In this document: in pieces, positions 49,223 through 58,918 of the stretch
How the letters are laid out: the number at the start of each line of letters is the position of its first letter
Numbering within the stretch: the first letter of the stretch is position 1
IMG/VR virus record: IMGVR_UViG_3300042391_001376
Location: 140,905-204,904 of that record
Strand: one strand, 5' to 3'
Length of the DNA stretch: 64,000 nucleotides
DNA from: a virus
The notes under the pieces: generated by a model
The model's input: the letters and a program-made list of their open reading frames with translations, nothing else
Database searches by the model: none
Told to the model about the DNA's origin: nothing
Position numbers and translations under genes: made by a program

Positions 49223-50827
49223 ATGTTATTTGATGAAATAAAACTAGGCTATCCAGCTTTATGGCTTAAGACCACTGAATTTTCCAGGGCCGCCGAAAGC
49301 TTAATCTCTTATAATTTTAGAGATTTTTATACTATTGATTTTGAATCTGCTTTTTCTCAGTATGTTGATGGCTCATGGAAGACTGTTCTTATTGAAACAC
49401 TTAATCCAGAAACAAATGAAAGAGTTGCACAGTCAACTTTTGATCCTTCTGTTTCTTTGGATTATCTTATTAATTTAAAGTCTGAAAAACCTGTTACTTT
49501 TATTCTTTCTATTATTGGTAAGCCAGATATGACATTGCCTCCATACATGTCATTTATTGCTTCTTTGAACAGTAAGTACAGAAAGAATTTCTGGGCCGAT
49601 GATGCCAACGCTGGAGCAATACAGATTATATTCTTATCTTCTACTGACGCACCAGAAGAATACGCTCACATGTTTAAGAATGTTGAATTTTCTTATCCAA
49701 ATGCTGAAGAACTATTCACTGTTGTAAACCATATTGACAATGCTTCTGCAGGGCGATTTATAAAACAAGATTCAGTTAAAGATATTGTTCGTTCTGGTTT
49801 AGGTCTTGCTGAAGATCAGTTTGTAGATCTTTGTTTGCGTTCCATTTTGCATCACAACGAAGTTAACCCAAAGTACATATATGATCAAAAGATGGCTAAG
49901 ATTAAACAAGCCGGCATTCTTGAAATCATTAAGCCAACTATATCTTTTGCTAACATTGGTGGCTTAGATAATATTAAAGATATTATTCAAAGAACTAAAC
50001 TTCTTTGGGATAACAGAGAGCAAGCAAAATCTTTTGGCGTTGTACCAATCAGAAGAGTTCTTATGGTGGGCGTTCCAGGCACTGGCAAGTCAGCTATCTG
50101 CCAAGCAACTGCTCATGAACTAGGTCTTGACTTAGCTCGTACTGGAATTAGCCAAGTTATGAATTCTTTTGTTGGCCAGTCAGAGCAGAACATGCGAGCA
50201 GTTTTTCAACAGATTAAGATGATGACTCCACTTTGTGTTTGGATCGACGAGTTTGGTCGAGATCTTTCAGGTGGTGCTTCTTCTGCTTCTGTAGATGCGG
50301 GCACTACTGATCGCGTACACGGCGAATTCTTAACTGGTCTTCAAGAACTTCCAGAAGATACATTTCTTATGTGTGCAGCTAATCAAATAGAGAACCTTCG
50401 TCCCGAGATGCTTCGCGCAGATCGTTTCGATAAAATTGTTTTTGTTGGTCTTCCATCTCTTGAGGAAAGAAAAGATATCTTTAAGATATGCTTGAAGACA
50501 ATTGAAACAGATCACCAATTTGATCTAGATGCCCTAGCTGAAAAAGCAGAATACTTTACTGGCGCAGAAATAACTGCATTGATCAAAGAAGTTAAGTTCT
50601 TTGTAGTTTCATCTGAACTTAGATCTATAAATACTAATGATATTATATCTTATATTCCAAACGTTCGTAATATACTTTGGAACAAGAACAGAGACATGAT
50701 CAAGGGTATGTACCAATACGCCCTTGAACAGTGGGACTGGGCTTCGACACAACAACAAAAAGATGCTAAACTAATATTAGCAGGAAGAAAGTCTAATTCT
50801 GAATCAGAGTTAGCTTGGAAGATTTAA
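49223..50827 (+). CDS. AAA+ ATPase, Ycf46-like
   Basis: 534 aa. An N-terminal Ycf46-type alpha/beta domain (~1-170) leads to a classic AAA module: GGLDN at 246-250, Walker A GVPGTGKS (283-290), Walker B VWIDEF (339-344), a sensor AANQ (385-388) and LRADRFD with the arginine finger. The C-terminus (ELAWKI) has no HbYX motif for 20S docking, and no N-terminal coiled coil is seen, so it is not a canonical Mpa/ARC. It could still remodel substrates of the Ub-like module. First gene after the terminator. Confidence 0.85.
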   Translation: MLFDEIKLGYPALWLKTTEFSRAAESLISYNFRDFYTIDFESAFSQYVDGSWKTVLIETLNPETNERVAQSTFDPSVSLDYLINLKSEKPVTFILSIIGKPDMTLPPYMSFIASLNSKYRKNFWADDANAGAIQIIFLSSTDAPEEYAHMFKNVEFSYPNAEELFTVVNHIDNASAGRFIKQDSVKDIVRSGLGLAEDQFVDLCLRSILHHNEVNPKYIYDQKMAKIKQAGILEIIKPTISFANIGGLDNIKDIIQRTKLLWDNREQAKSFGVVPIRRVLMVGVPGTGKSAICQATAHELGLDLARTGISQVMNSFVGQSEQNMRAVFQQIKMMTPLCVWIDEFGRDLSGGASSASVDAGTTDRVHGEFLTGLQELPEDTFLMCAANQIENLRPEMLRADRFDKIVFVGLPSLEERKDIFKICLKTIETDHQFDLDALAEKAEYFTGAEITALIKEVKFFVVSSELRSINTNDIISYIPNVRNILWNKNRDMIKGMYQYALEQWDWASTQQQKDAKLILAGRKSNSESELAWKI

Positions 50828-50835
50828 GGATGCAC

Positions 50836-51483
50836 ATGTCAGATCAAATAGATTTTTCTAATATTGAAGAAGTATTAAACAGTATAGAAATGGATAAAGA
50901 TATCCCGTCGAACCATTCTATATCTGACGCTAAGCAGTATGATCAGGACCTTTATAAAAAATGGTTTCGTTCTAAAACTCAGAGCGGTTTTCTTTCAATT
51001 AAACCTTGGTACCAAGGACTTAAATTTAAAATAGATATTGGCAAGACTTCGCCTGATGGCAAGTTACTCGGTAGCACTATGGTTTTTGTTGACGCAATTG
51101 ATTTTGCCGCATATCTTGATTCTATCATTAATGGAACAGCTAAAATTAATTTTCCTACTAATGAAAAGAATGGCAGCCCCACCGATGAATCTTTTGTTTC
51201 TTATGGCGGAGGATTAATAGATTCTAAGCCAATATCTAGAATATTTAAATCTCATTATTGGCAGAATTCAGACAAGTCTTATGACAGCAATGCTTTCACC
51301 TGGAAGTGCGGCCACTTTGCTGCACGCAAAACAGAGAGCGGAGCCTTCATCCCCAACATGTCTTCACCAGTTTCTGTTGATTCTATCAAAGTAACTAGAC
51401 AAGATATTGTTAGTATAGCTTTTATATTGAAGCTATCACTTACATCCCACGTTACAAACAACCCAGATTGGTATAATATCTAA
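50836..51483 (+). CDS. Hypothetical protein, 215 aa
   Basis: ATG 50836 best fits the AAGG site; 50830 is an alternative. Beta-rich protein with a Gly-rich segment (FVSYGGGLIDSKPI), and FTWKCGHFAARK. No family recognised; it follows the AAA gene by 8 nt and is likely co-transcribed. Confidence 0.65.
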   Translation: MSDQIDFSNIEEVLNSIEMDKDIPSNHSISDAKQYDQDLYKKWFRSKTQSGFLSIKPWYQGLKFKIDIGKTSPDGKLLGSTMVFVDAIDFAAYLDSIINGTAKINFPTNEKNGSPTDESFVSYGGGLIDSKPISRIFKSHYWQNSDKSYDSNAFTWKCGHFAARKTESGAFIPNMSSPVSVDSIKVTRQDIVSIAFILKLSLTSHVTNNPDWYNI

Positions 51484-51485
51484 TT

Positions 51486-51875
51486 ATGGAAACGCCTATT
51501 GAACAACCAGATGCTAGTTTAATTACTGGTTTACTTTCTACCTTGATGGAAGAAGTTTATAAAAAAATTTATGACGATATTGAAAATCAATTTAAGGATA
51601 TCATCAAGAAGATAGAAGCCTACGAAGATCAGGTCGCTACAATAGTTTATGCTTACGGCGAACAAGCAGTAGTGATGGAAGCTTTAGCAACTCAGTTGAA
51701 CTATGCTTCACCTGAAGCACAAAAAGCTTTTACCGATTCGCTTTCGGAACAAAGAAAAAAGATGGTGGAGACATTAAATGAAGGATCTAAAGGATTTGTG
51801 GCCGATAAAGATCCAGGACTTGCCAGAGCCATTAACAACGTGGTTAAGGAAAAGTTATCTAACACAGATAAATAA
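51486..51875 (+). CDS. Coiled-coil hypothetical protein, 129 aa
   Basis: Nearly all helix, charged (EVYKKIYDDIENQFKDIIKK...). Could be a structural adaptor of the module. Starts 2 nt after the previous gene. Confidence 0.65.
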   Translation: METPIEQPDASLITGLLSTLMEEVYKKIYDDIENQFKDIIKKIEAYEDQVATIVYAYGEQAVVMEALATQLNYASPEAQKAFTDSLSEQRKKMVETLNEGSKGFVADKDPGLARAINNVVKEKLSNTDK

Positions 51876-52065
51876 TAATGAATGCGTTTTGTTTGTAGAT
51901 AAACAGAACTATTTATTATTACAGAATATAGCTTATCTGTCTCAAATTTATCCAATTGTTAAATCTATTTGTCCTGAATTTAAATCTCTTCATATGGTTG
52001 AAAGTTCACTCTTAACCTATCTTCGACAATCAAAAATAGAACTATACTCTATAGAGGTCAACTAA
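51778..52065 (+). CDS. Hypothetical protein, 95 aa
   Basis: The only in-frame ATG (51778) has a GGTGGAG site 8 nt ahead but overlaps the previous gene by 98 nt; a TTG near 51890 would shorten it. Leu/Tyr-rich (LLLQNIAYLSQIYPIVK). No family recognised. Confidence 0.5.
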   Translation: MKDLKDLWPIKIQDLPEPLTTWLRKSYLTQINNNECVLFVDKQNYLLLQNIAYLSQIYPIVKSICPEFKSLHMVESSLLTYLRQSKIELYSIEVN

Positions 52066-52724
52066 TGTTAATAACTGATTTTAAGTCTCATTCTTCTTTT
52101 AATGCTTTCTGGAATGAAGCAATGCCGAACCTTCATGGTAGTAAGCGGCTAACTTTTGATTTATATATCCTGTGGAAATTTAACCGGATAGATATTATTA
52201 AAGCTCACATCGAAAATGATGTTAGCATTACAAATTATGTAGAACAATATTCTGCTTCACACAAAGAAGAATATGATCAGTTTGTAAGTAACTACAATTA
52301 CTTTTATTCTGAAAGAGAATTCTATGTTTATCCATATAGTTCTACTAAATTTATTAATCACATGTTTAAAAATGTTCTTCCATCAGCAAAAGACAACTTG
52401 TTCAATGTGTTATTTGATAATTCATTATTCATAAAAGATAAATTTGAGCCTTCCACTACTGGCTTCAAAGGTTGCATTATTGCCAAATATACACCCGACG
52501 ACGCAGCACTAGTCTCTATACATAACAACGTATTCGAAGCGACCCCTTTCGACTCTATAGGGCATGCTAAGAAGATAGTAGAGTGTTTAGATAGTTTGGC
52601 AAAAGACAATGAAGCTTACCGTACTTATATAGCAGAGTTGGAAACAGCTGTTCTTCACTTGAACAAGCAAATAGACTTGCAACAAAAACAGGGACTTAAC
52701 GGTTATCTTTTAAGTTGGCATTAA
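52065..52724 (+). CDS. Hypothetical protein, 219 aa
   Basis: Mostly helical protein with aromatic stretches (YNYFYSEREFYVYPYSS) and a C-terminal coiled coil (YIAELETAVLHLNKQIDLQQ). Starts 1 nt overlapped with the previous stop (TAATG). Unknown function; part of the module-associated operon. Confidence 0.65.
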   Translation: MLITDFKSHSSFNAFWNEAMPNLHGSKRLTFDLYILWKFNRIDIIKAHIENDVSITNYVEQYSASHKEEYDQFVSNYNYFYSEREFYVYPYSSTKFINHMFKNVLPSAKDNLFNVLFDNSLFIKDKFEPSTTGFKGCIIAKYTPDDAALVSIHNNVFEATPFDSIGHAKKIVECLDSLAKDNEAYRTYIAELETAVLHLNKQIDLQQKQGLNGYLLSWH

Positions 52725-52757
52725 TATTATAAACATCTAATATATTTAAAGGATTTT

Positions 52758-53633
52758 ATGTATAAAATAAAATTAAGTGAAATAGGTTCAAAGTTTTCAA
52801 CAGTAAAAATGGACAGTGAGCACACTGTAAATTTTTACATTAATAATTATAATAAAATTCCTGTTAATAAAGTAGTTTATGATTTTTTTAATAGCGGTGA
52901 ATTGTACATTAATTATCCTGCACACTTAGGTGAAATCACTGCTTTGAGCGAAACTATCCAAACTATATATTCTAACTATATTATGAAAGATAGTTTCATG
53001 AAACAGTTAGATCCGGACAAAAGTCAAATTCCTCATTGGACCGAAAGATATGTAGACGATAAATTAAATGGTTGGATGCTAGATTTAACTCTTATATTTA
53101 AAGTTTCTCCTTCATCAGTTCCTGTTCCAGTATGCAAGAATTTTACCGGGATGACCAAAGATGGTTCTATACATATTTCTTCTGGTTATCTTTTTGCCAA
53201 CAAACCATCTACCGTAGACACTAATTGTTCTAGTCCCAAGGTTTATGTAAACAAGCTTACCCCTCATCATTGCGTTTACTCTAATCCTTCTAATTCAACT
53301 TACGGTTTTTCTTCTTGTCCTTTTTATGAATATGATTATGAACTCATTAAATCCGTAGAGGTTAATTCAAACACTTCTAAGGCTCAAAGTTTTGAAATTA
53401 GATATATTAAATTATCTAATGGTTTTGCAACTTACCAATTGTTTGACAAAACAAACAGTCAAATAAATTATGTTGTTCATGAAAAAGATACTCAAGAATT
53501 AAGAGATAGTATAATTTCAGTTATGGATGAAGTTATGTCTTCTTATGATCATTATATTCTTAAGCCAAATCAAAAACACGAAGAATCTTTAAATTCTTTT
53601 GAAAAAAAAAGCTATATTCTATCTTTAGTTTGA
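52758..53633 (+). CDS. Hypothetical protein, 291 aa
   Basis: Beta-rich protein with YINYPAHLGEITAL, and a Cys group near residues 155-195 (DTNCSSP..., HHCVYSNP..., SSCPFYEY). It lies before two clearly related large proteins and may be a distant member of the same family. No catalytic motif. Confidence 0.6.
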   Translation: MYKIKLSEIGSKFSTVKMDSEHTVNFYINNYNKIPVNKVVYDFFNSGELYINYPAHLGEITALSETIQTIYSNYIMKDSFMKQLDPDKSQIPHWTERYVDDKLNGWMLDLTLIFKVSPSSVPVPVCKNFTGMTKDGSIHISSGYLFANKPSTVDTNCSSPKVYVNKLTPHHCVYSNPSNSTYGFSSCPFYEYDYELIKSVEVNSNTSKAQSFEIRYIKLSNGFATYQLFDKTNSQINYVVHEKDTQELRDSIISVMDEVMSSYDHYILKPNQKHEESLNSFEKKSYILSLV

Positions 53634-53642
53634 GGCCCAATT

Positions 53643-55097
53643 ATGCAACATATCTTTGATTCTAACAGTGACCACACGAGGATCTATACAATTGAATCCT
53701 CCCAACCCTATGCCTATTCAGAGTTTACTGATTGGATTAGACACTACGACTCTGCTAGGTATGTTCCTCCATATTTAGAAAAAGTTGCTTTCCAAGAAAT
53801 GATACAGATTCCAACTCCTAGACTTTACAGCATAAAAAAAGTTCGTTCTTTTGAACGATATAAAGATTTTGTTTACCCAATGGCAGTAAGGTATATTTCC
53901 CAAAATAATACCTATGTTATAGAACGTCCTCCTTTTGAATTAGAAGTTGATTTTCGCATGGGTGGCGCTCATTCAGGGCATCCTAAAATGCCAGCTGTTA
54001 AAATCTGGATTCCTTGGACAGTTATGATATTCAAGGCTAACTCATTTGTTACTGGATCTTTTTCTGATGTTCAGCTTTTTCTAAACAGTGGGCCAATTGA
54101 ATCTCTTGATGACCAACTTATTCCTTGTCTTTACCCTAATTCTTATAGCAATTCTAAGATATGTTTTTCTGCTTCCTTAAGTGACTTTAATGATGTTTTA
54201 GATCTTGAAGAATTTGAAAAAGGAAACATTGGTTATATCTATAATTACATATTTAATAATTATATGATGGGTGGATGGAATGCTGATCTTGAACAGAACT
54301 TAGTGCGCATTCGTTACATGAAGAATAATAAAGATTATCCTATAACAAACTTGTTTCTTAACCCTAGTTCTGATAAAGATTTTTATTCTAAGCTATCTTC
54401 TGTTTTTTCTAAAGAATTTTTTTCTAAAATTAAAAGATTTTATAAAGAAGACTTTGAATTAAATAGGTCTAGAATTAGTAGAGAAAAACTCTACACTAGA
54501 AACTTTGGTATATTTTCTGCTTTTACTTTAGAACAAAAAATTAATTTTATCAAAGAAATTCAAACTTACAATTCTTTAAATAAAATAGATGGTTATAAAC
54601 TTTCAAATTTAATTGAAGAACATGAGCATAGAAGTCATTGTGAAACTTCCGCTTCTGGCGTAAGTTCAATACTTAAACTAACTGATTCTTCTATACAGTA
54701 CACCTATAAAAGTAATGTATTTGATTTTTATTTTGTAAGAAATAGAACTATGATATCTAGACATGAATCAATTTTTCAACAAATTCCTCCTCAACAGCTT
54801 ACTTTAATTCAGCGTCAGCTTATAGACTTTATGGCTAATAGAAGTGAGAATGAACAAATTGCTTTTGTTTACGATTTGACCGATAACACTTATGAAGTAA
54901 TTATTAATTATAATGATAGAGAATTTATTTCTGAAATATATAACACTATACTTGCGCATTGCAAAGAACGCCTTGAAGAAACACAAGAAAGATCTAGATT
55001 TAGAACCTGGTTTAATACAGTAGATGAATCATTTTTGGCAAGATCTATAGACCACCTTTGCAAGCCAAAACAAAATATTGAACAGGATGTTGTATGA
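53643..55097 (+). CDS. B-like domain protein, 484 aa
   Basis: Shares a central block with the next gene: IPWTVMIFK, then VQLFLNS...DDQLIPCLYPNSYSN...KICFSASLSD, about residues 115-185, against IPWQLYFVKF...VRMFFMKSS...FLPPIPNFYTDGLLCSPTMSN. The same rhythm occurs in the B-like protein at 44681. The C-terminal ~250 residues are helical and charged (ISREKLYTRN, KERLEETQERSRF). Likely paralogues serving the Ub-like module or virion; function unknown. Overlaps the next gene by ATGA. Confidence 0.65.
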   Translation: MQHIFDSNSDHTRIYTIESSQPYAYSEFTDWIRHYDSARYVPPYLEKVAFQEMIQIPTPRLYSIKKVRSFERYKDFVYPMAVRYISQNNTYVIERPPFELEVDFRMGGAHSGHPKMPAVKIWIPWTVMIFKANSFVTGSFSDVQLFLNSGPIESLDDQLIPCLYPNSYSNSKICFSASLSDFNDVLDLEEFEKGNIGYIYNYIFNNYMMGGWNADLEQNLVRIRYMKNNKDYPITNLFLNPSSDKDFYSKLSSVFSKEFFSKIKRFYKEDFELNRSRISREKLYTRNFGIFSAFTLEQKINFIKEIQTYNSLNKIDGYKLSNLIEEHEHRSHCETSASGVSSILKLTDSSIQYTYKSNVFDFYFVRNRTMISRHESIFQQIPPQQLTLIQRQLIDFMANRSENEQIAFVYDLTDNTYEVIINYNDREFISEIYNTILAHCKERLEETQERSRFRTWFNTVDESFLARSIDHLCKPKQNIEQDVV

Positions 55098-56272
55098 ACG
55101 ATAAAGGTTACAGACTCACAATAGCAGACTTTAATTTAGAAGATTCTAATTATCGGACACACAATGCCGCCAGTCTTCAGACTCATATAAACATTACTAA
55201 TCCTTTTTTGTTTGATGCCGAGAGAAACAATACCATGCTTCTTGTTGGCGACACCGCAAAAAGAACTATAGGTGAATATTTTTCTGTTTTTAATCCTGTA
55301 AAAACTAACTCTACAGATACAGGTATATTGCCTCCTGGAGTCAAAATAATCGGAACTAATTATTTAGTTTTTGAAAAACCTCCTACATTTAAAAATATAT
55401 TTTATGTTCCTGCATCTAGATCTGATGTCCCAGATGATTGTGAAGATCTTGAACAGGTTTATCGTATTCCAATACCTTGGCAATTATATTTTGTTAAGTT
55501 TAATCCTAACATGTATACCTATGAAGTAAGAATGTTCTTCATGAAGAGCAGCTTATCTTCTACTGACCAAGAGTTATTTCTTCCACCTATTCCAAACTTT
55601 TATACTGACGGTTTACTTTGTTCCCCAACAATGTCAAACATGGAGGATGTTGATAGATATCCTAAGAATCATGCAGGCATAATACAGTCTGCTTATGACT
55701 GGGTTTGGAATTCTGGCACGAACCATGATTTGACAGAAGCTTGTTTACATCTTTCTATGCAGTTGCCGCGGAACCAAACAGTGCTAAAGAACATCCCTGA
55801 GCAAGTATATCAATTAAATTTTCCCACTAGCAATATGTCCATAAACAGATACAGTGCTTCTCCAGGGCAGGTTAAACTTATCCTAAGTGTTTGGGAAAAA
55901 TTTTCTTTATCCGATGTTTGCGAAATGTCATGGCCGAATGTGTCTGGTCCTACTCGCACTTTTGATTATCGAACTGACAGTGTCCGTGACCAGAGCGCTT
56001 ATTACGATAATTTAGCAGATTACCTTTCTGGCCATTATGACCCTGAAGATATAGAAGCAGTTATGGAAAATGACGATTATGACCATAGCGACTATGTCTC
56101 ATATTTATTAGACAATGGTTTAATCAGCATCCCTTCTGGAAGACCGTGGGATATAACTTATACTTATTCTTCTTTACTCCCTCATCTTATTGCAACACTC
56201 GGTGCTGAATTAAATACCGCTGATTGCAGCTTTGAGCGCGAAATTCAAGTAATGACCACAAATAATGTGTGA
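55094..56272 (+). CDS. B-like domain protein, 392 aa
   Basis: Paralogue of the previous gene by the shared PPPT/IPIPWQLYFVKF...NFYTDGLLC block (residues ~90-185). The C-terminal part is acidic (HYDPEDIEAVMENDDYDHSDY). Its start overlaps the previous stop. A regulatory region with an inverted repeat follows it. Confidence 0.65.
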   Translation: MNDKGYRLTIADFNLEDSNYRTHNAASLQTHINITNPFLFDAERNNTMLLVGDTAKRTIGEYFSVFNPVKTNSTDTGILPPGVKIIGTNYLVFEKPPTFKNIFYVPASRSDVPDDCEDLEQVYRIPIPWQLYFVKFNPNMYTYEVRMFFMKSSLSSTDQELFLPPIPNFYTDGLLCSPTMSNMEDVDRYPKNHAGIIQSAYDWVWNSGTNHDLTEACLHLSMQLPRNQTVLKNIPEQVYQLNFPTSNMSINRYSASPGQVKLILSVWEKFSLSDVCEMSWPNVSGPTRTFDYRTDSVRDQSAYYDNLADYLSGHYDPEDIEAVMENDDYDHSDYVSYLLDNGLISIPSGRPWDITYTYSSLLPHLIATLGAELNTADCSFEREIQVMTTNNV

Positions 56273-56281
56273 CCATTAAGG

Positions 56282-56318
56282 TTGATTTTTTATCAAATAA
56301 ATGATATTATATTATCAT
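56282..56318 (+). promoter_or_regulatory. Promoter with overlapping inverted repeat
   Basis: TTGATT, 17 nt, TATTAT (56305-56310). ATGATA/TATCAT (56301-56318) straddles the -10 box, consistent with an operator, perhaps for the MerR-like protein just downstream. Confidence 0.5.
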
Positions 56319-56345
56319 ATATAAACTTAAATAAAGGTAGATAAA

Positions 56346-56642
56346 ATGTCCCGTAATTCTATCACTGAACCAATCTTTAACAGGTCCGAAGTAGCCCAAA
56401 TACTTAATGTTTCTACTCTTACAATTTCTAATAGAGAAAAAAACAATAAGTACCCTAGTCCTAAAAGAGACTTAAACAACTATAGAGTTTACAGCTTGAA
56501 TGATGTTTTTAATCTTCAACTTATAACTTACAACCACATTGATCCAAAGCCAATCATATCAATCATGTATGACAAAGGGTTTGAAGATGTAAAACAGCTT
56601 GGTAAGATGATAGATTCAGCTTTATCTAGAAGGACGCAATAA
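56346..56642 (+). CDS. MerR-like DNA-binding protein
   Basis: 98 aa. FNRSEVAQILNVSTLTISNREKNNKYPSPKRDLNNYRVYS is a winged HTH of MerR/excisionase type, followed by a short helical part. As the first gene after an operator-like repeat, it may regulate this operon (ssb, udg-like and others). Confidence 0.8.
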   Translation: MSRNSITEPIFNRSEVAQILNVSTLTISNREKNNKYPSPKRDLNNYRVYSLNDVFNLQLITYNHIDPKPIISIMYDKGFEDVKQLGKMIDSALSRRTQ

Positions 56643-56643
56643 C

Positions 56644-56886
56644 ATGCAGGACGAAGACGATAACACAAAGGTAGACGGATTAATTGATCAGGTAGATGAG
56701 TACGTATCTACTGATAAAGTTCTTGACTTAAAGAGTGGAATATACAATTTGTTTGTTTCGCTTTTTAACGACTACACGATTGACTTTGGTCCTGTTAAGG
56801 CTGTAGAATTATCAACGCAGTTTCTTGACGAAATATCAACTAACTTTAAACAAATCCTAAATAACAATACAGAAAGCAAGGAATAG
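56644..56886 (+). CDS. Hypothetical acidic protein, 80 aa
   Basis: Acidic helical protein (EDDNTKVDGLIDQVDEYV). Starts 1 nt after the MerR-like gene and precedes ssb by 2 nt. No family recognised. Confidence 0.65.
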   Translation: MQDEDDNTKVDGLIDQVDEYVSTDKVLDLKSGIYNLFVSLFNDYTIDFGPVKAVELSTQFLDEISTNFKQILNNNTESKE

Positions 56887-56888
56887 CT

Positions 56889-57320
56889 ATGATAGACCCA
56901 CGCAACTTAATTAACCTTACCGGAGGAGTTGTTACCGATGTTGAATTGGTTAACGACAAAATTGCAAAGTTTCGTTTAGCGGTAGATTACGCTGGATCAG
57001 AAAAAGGTTCAGATAATACATCAGGATATTTTGATGTGGTGTATTACCTCAAAGATGCCAATGGTTTTATTGGCAAGAACGCAACCTTTATCCATGGTCA
57101 AGTAAAGGCTGATAAAATTAAGAAGGGCGCAAAGCTTCAAATTGTTGGACGCTTAGTGCAAGAAAGATGGAAGCAAGACGATCAAAATAAGAATCGTGTT
57201 GTTGTAGTTGCAGAGCATATTTCTTATGCAACAACTGCTGGAGCCCAAGGAGCTAAAACAGCTTCCGCTGGAACATCGTCTGACACAGAAACGCAAAGCT
57301 CTGTACCAGACAGCTTCTAA
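56889..57320 (+). CDS. ssb: Single-stranded DNA-binding protein
   Basis: 143 aa. An OB-fold with the bacterial SSB order: NLINLTGGVVTDVEL, KFRLAVDY, YFDVVYYLKD, KKGAKLQIVGRLVQERWKQ...VVVVAEHISY. A Ser/Thr/Ala-rich linker ends SSVPDSF, close to but weaker than the DDIPF tip of bacterial SSB. Overlaps the UDG-like gene by 1 nt (TAATG). Acts in replication and recombination with RecA. Confidence 0.9.
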   Translation: MIDPRNLINLTGGVVTDVELVNDKIAKFRLAVDYAGSEKGSDNTSGYFDVVYYLKDANGFIGKNATFIHGQVKADKIKKGAKLQIVGRLVQERWKQDDQNKNRVVVVAEHISYATTAGAQGAKTASAGTSSDTETQSSVPDSF

Positions 57321-58069
57321 TGGAAGAATTTAGTGAAGAGTTATTAAACTCTTTAATAGAGGAAGCCCTGAACGAAAAGGGGGAGAGTCTATTAAGACCA
57401 GCTTCTGGGATGTACCTATCCTTTGGAGAAACAGATCTGCTTGCTTTAACACATCAATATATGTCAAAGCATTTGCCGCAGTCTGAACTTAATAGTATTT
57501 TTCAAGAGTTTCGTTCAGAGCTTCTTTCTAGAAAAGTTGCGATAACTCCCAAAGAAGTACATACCGTTACTCGTAACTGCAGGAAATGCGCCATACCATC
57601 CACTGCCGAATTGCCCAAATGGAACGTAGTCAATCCAGATGTAGTAATCGTTGCAGAATCTCCTTCTATAGAACCTGACGCCATAAATTTAATGGTAGAA
57701 TCTATTAAGGAAGCCGGCTTTAAATCAAATGACTTATGCTTAACGTATGTTAATAGATGTCCTAAGTTTGGTAAGTATGATAGCAAAGAAATAATTAATT
57801 GTTCTCCATATTTACATACTGAAATACAATCTTTGAATCCTAAGCTCATAGTTACTATGGGCGGGCTTGCTTGTTCGGTTATATTTGGAACTGAGATTAA
57901 AATAAAAGATTACCGTGGTAGTGTGACATGGCTAGGCTATTGGCCCGTGCTGCCAACATATTCTCCTGGATATGTTTTAAAATCAGGTGCTAATGCAGTG
58001 GAGCAGTTCCGCTCTGATATGATTCAAGCTTATCAATTTATACATCAATCTAAGAAAGAAGTTGTATGA
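57320..58069 (+). CDS. Uracil-DNA glycosylase superfamily (family 4-like)
   Basis: 249 aa. NPDVVIVAESPS corresponds to motif 1 (usually GEAPG), LTYVNRCP is the substrate pocket strand, and TYSPGYVL corresponds to motif 2 (HPS/HPA). Cys at CRKC, RCP and NCSP could ligate the 4Fe-4S cluster of family 4 enzymes. Changed motif-1 and -2 residues raise the possibility of another base specificity or a DNA-binding role. The first ~70 residues form an extra N-terminal region. Next to ssb, so DNA repair is likely. Confidence 0.8.
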   Translation: MEEFSEELLNSLIEEALNEKGESLLRPASGMYLSFGETDLLALTHQYMSKHLPQSELNSIFQEFRSELLSRKVAITPKEVHTVTRNCRKCAIPSTAELPKWNVVNPDVVIVAESPSIEPDAINLMVESIKEAGFKSNDLCLTYVNRCPKFGKYDSKEIINCSPYLHTEIQSLNPKLIVTMGGLACSVIFGTEIKIKDYRGSVTWLGYWPVLPTYSPGYVLKSGANAVEQFRSDMIQAYQFIHQSKKEVV

Positions 58070-58467
58070 TGAAAGAAACAATATTTACTCACTCTCTTAT
58101 ATCTGACCTTGACGCTAAACAGTTTACTAAATTTGAAGAACTAGTTACAAAAGATGTTAAGTCTACTTCTACCTCAGAAGAGTTAGAAATATTAAAATCA
58201 AATTTAGATCTTTGGCTTTATTCATTGTCTTCAATTAGAAGAAATGTTGAATACCATTTGTCTTCAAGATCTGCTGCCCGCAAAGCTAAGATTAACGAAA
58301 TGCTTCAAAGCCAGGAACCTAAAGAAGCTATAAATGCTTTTAAGAATACTGAAGCTGAGTGGAGAGTTAACGCAATAAAGTTTCTTTCGACTATAGAGAA
58401 GAAAACTCTTTATGTAAAGATGATTGTAAAAGAGCAGAAACAATTAGAGAGAATAGAATACATTTAA
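58066..58467 (+). CDS. Helical hypothetical protein, 133 aa
   Basis: Long helices with Lys/Glu (EELEILKSNLDLWLYSLSSI...), ATGA overlap with the UDG-like gene. No family recognised. Confidence 0.65.
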   Translation: MMKETIFTHSLISDLDAKQFTKFEELVTKDVKSTSTSEELEILKSNLDLWLYSLSSIRRNVEYHLSSRSAARKAKINEMLQSQEPKEAINAFKNTEAEWRVNAIKFLSTIEKKTLYVKMIVKEQKQLERIEYI

Positions 58468-58468
58468 G

Positions 58469-58918
58469 ATGCAGGCCATTATCCATTGCCCAGAAATTCT
58501 TCATTCTGTTGAATCTACTTTGGATGAACAAAGTTCTTTTGGTCTTGTAGAAAACTTCTACCATGTTTTTCCGTTGTTTTACCACTATTCAGCTAGTGAA
58601 TATGGCCTTAAAGAAACTCTTGACTTAGCAACAACTTTTTCTGCGCTGCATGCTAGAGTCAAGGTTCAGGTTAATGGCTTTGACCAAACGATAAATTCTT
58701 CTATACCATTAGATATTTTAAGATATAAGATGTTGGAAGATGGCTCATATCATACGATAAGCCGTGCAAAAGGTTTTTATAAACCAGGCTACATAGTAGA
58801 AGGTGCTTTGTGGTCTAACGGTTTTTACCATTTGACCAGAGAAGAAGAATCTACCCAAATACTAGATCTACATTTCTATATCGACCAGTACACCAAAACG
58901 ATGCATAGGTACATATGA
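58469..58918 (+). CDS. Hypothetical protein, 149 aa
   Basis: Mixed alpha/beta protein with His-rich N-terminus and aromatic segments (VENFYHVFPLFYHYSAS). ATGA overlap with the next gene. Unknown. Confidence 0.65.
   Translation: MQAIIHCPEILHSVESTLDEQSSFGLVENFYHVFPLFYHYSASEYGLKETLDLATTFSALHARVKVQVNGFDQTINSSIPLDILRYKMLEDGSYHTISRAKGFYKPGYIVEGALWSNGFYHLTREEESTQILDLHFYIDQYTKTMHRYI

Noticed and set aside
49223-50827. Proteasomal ATPase (Mpa/ARC) assignment
   Set aside because: No N-terminal coiled coil and no C-terminal HbYX motif; Ycf46-like fits better.
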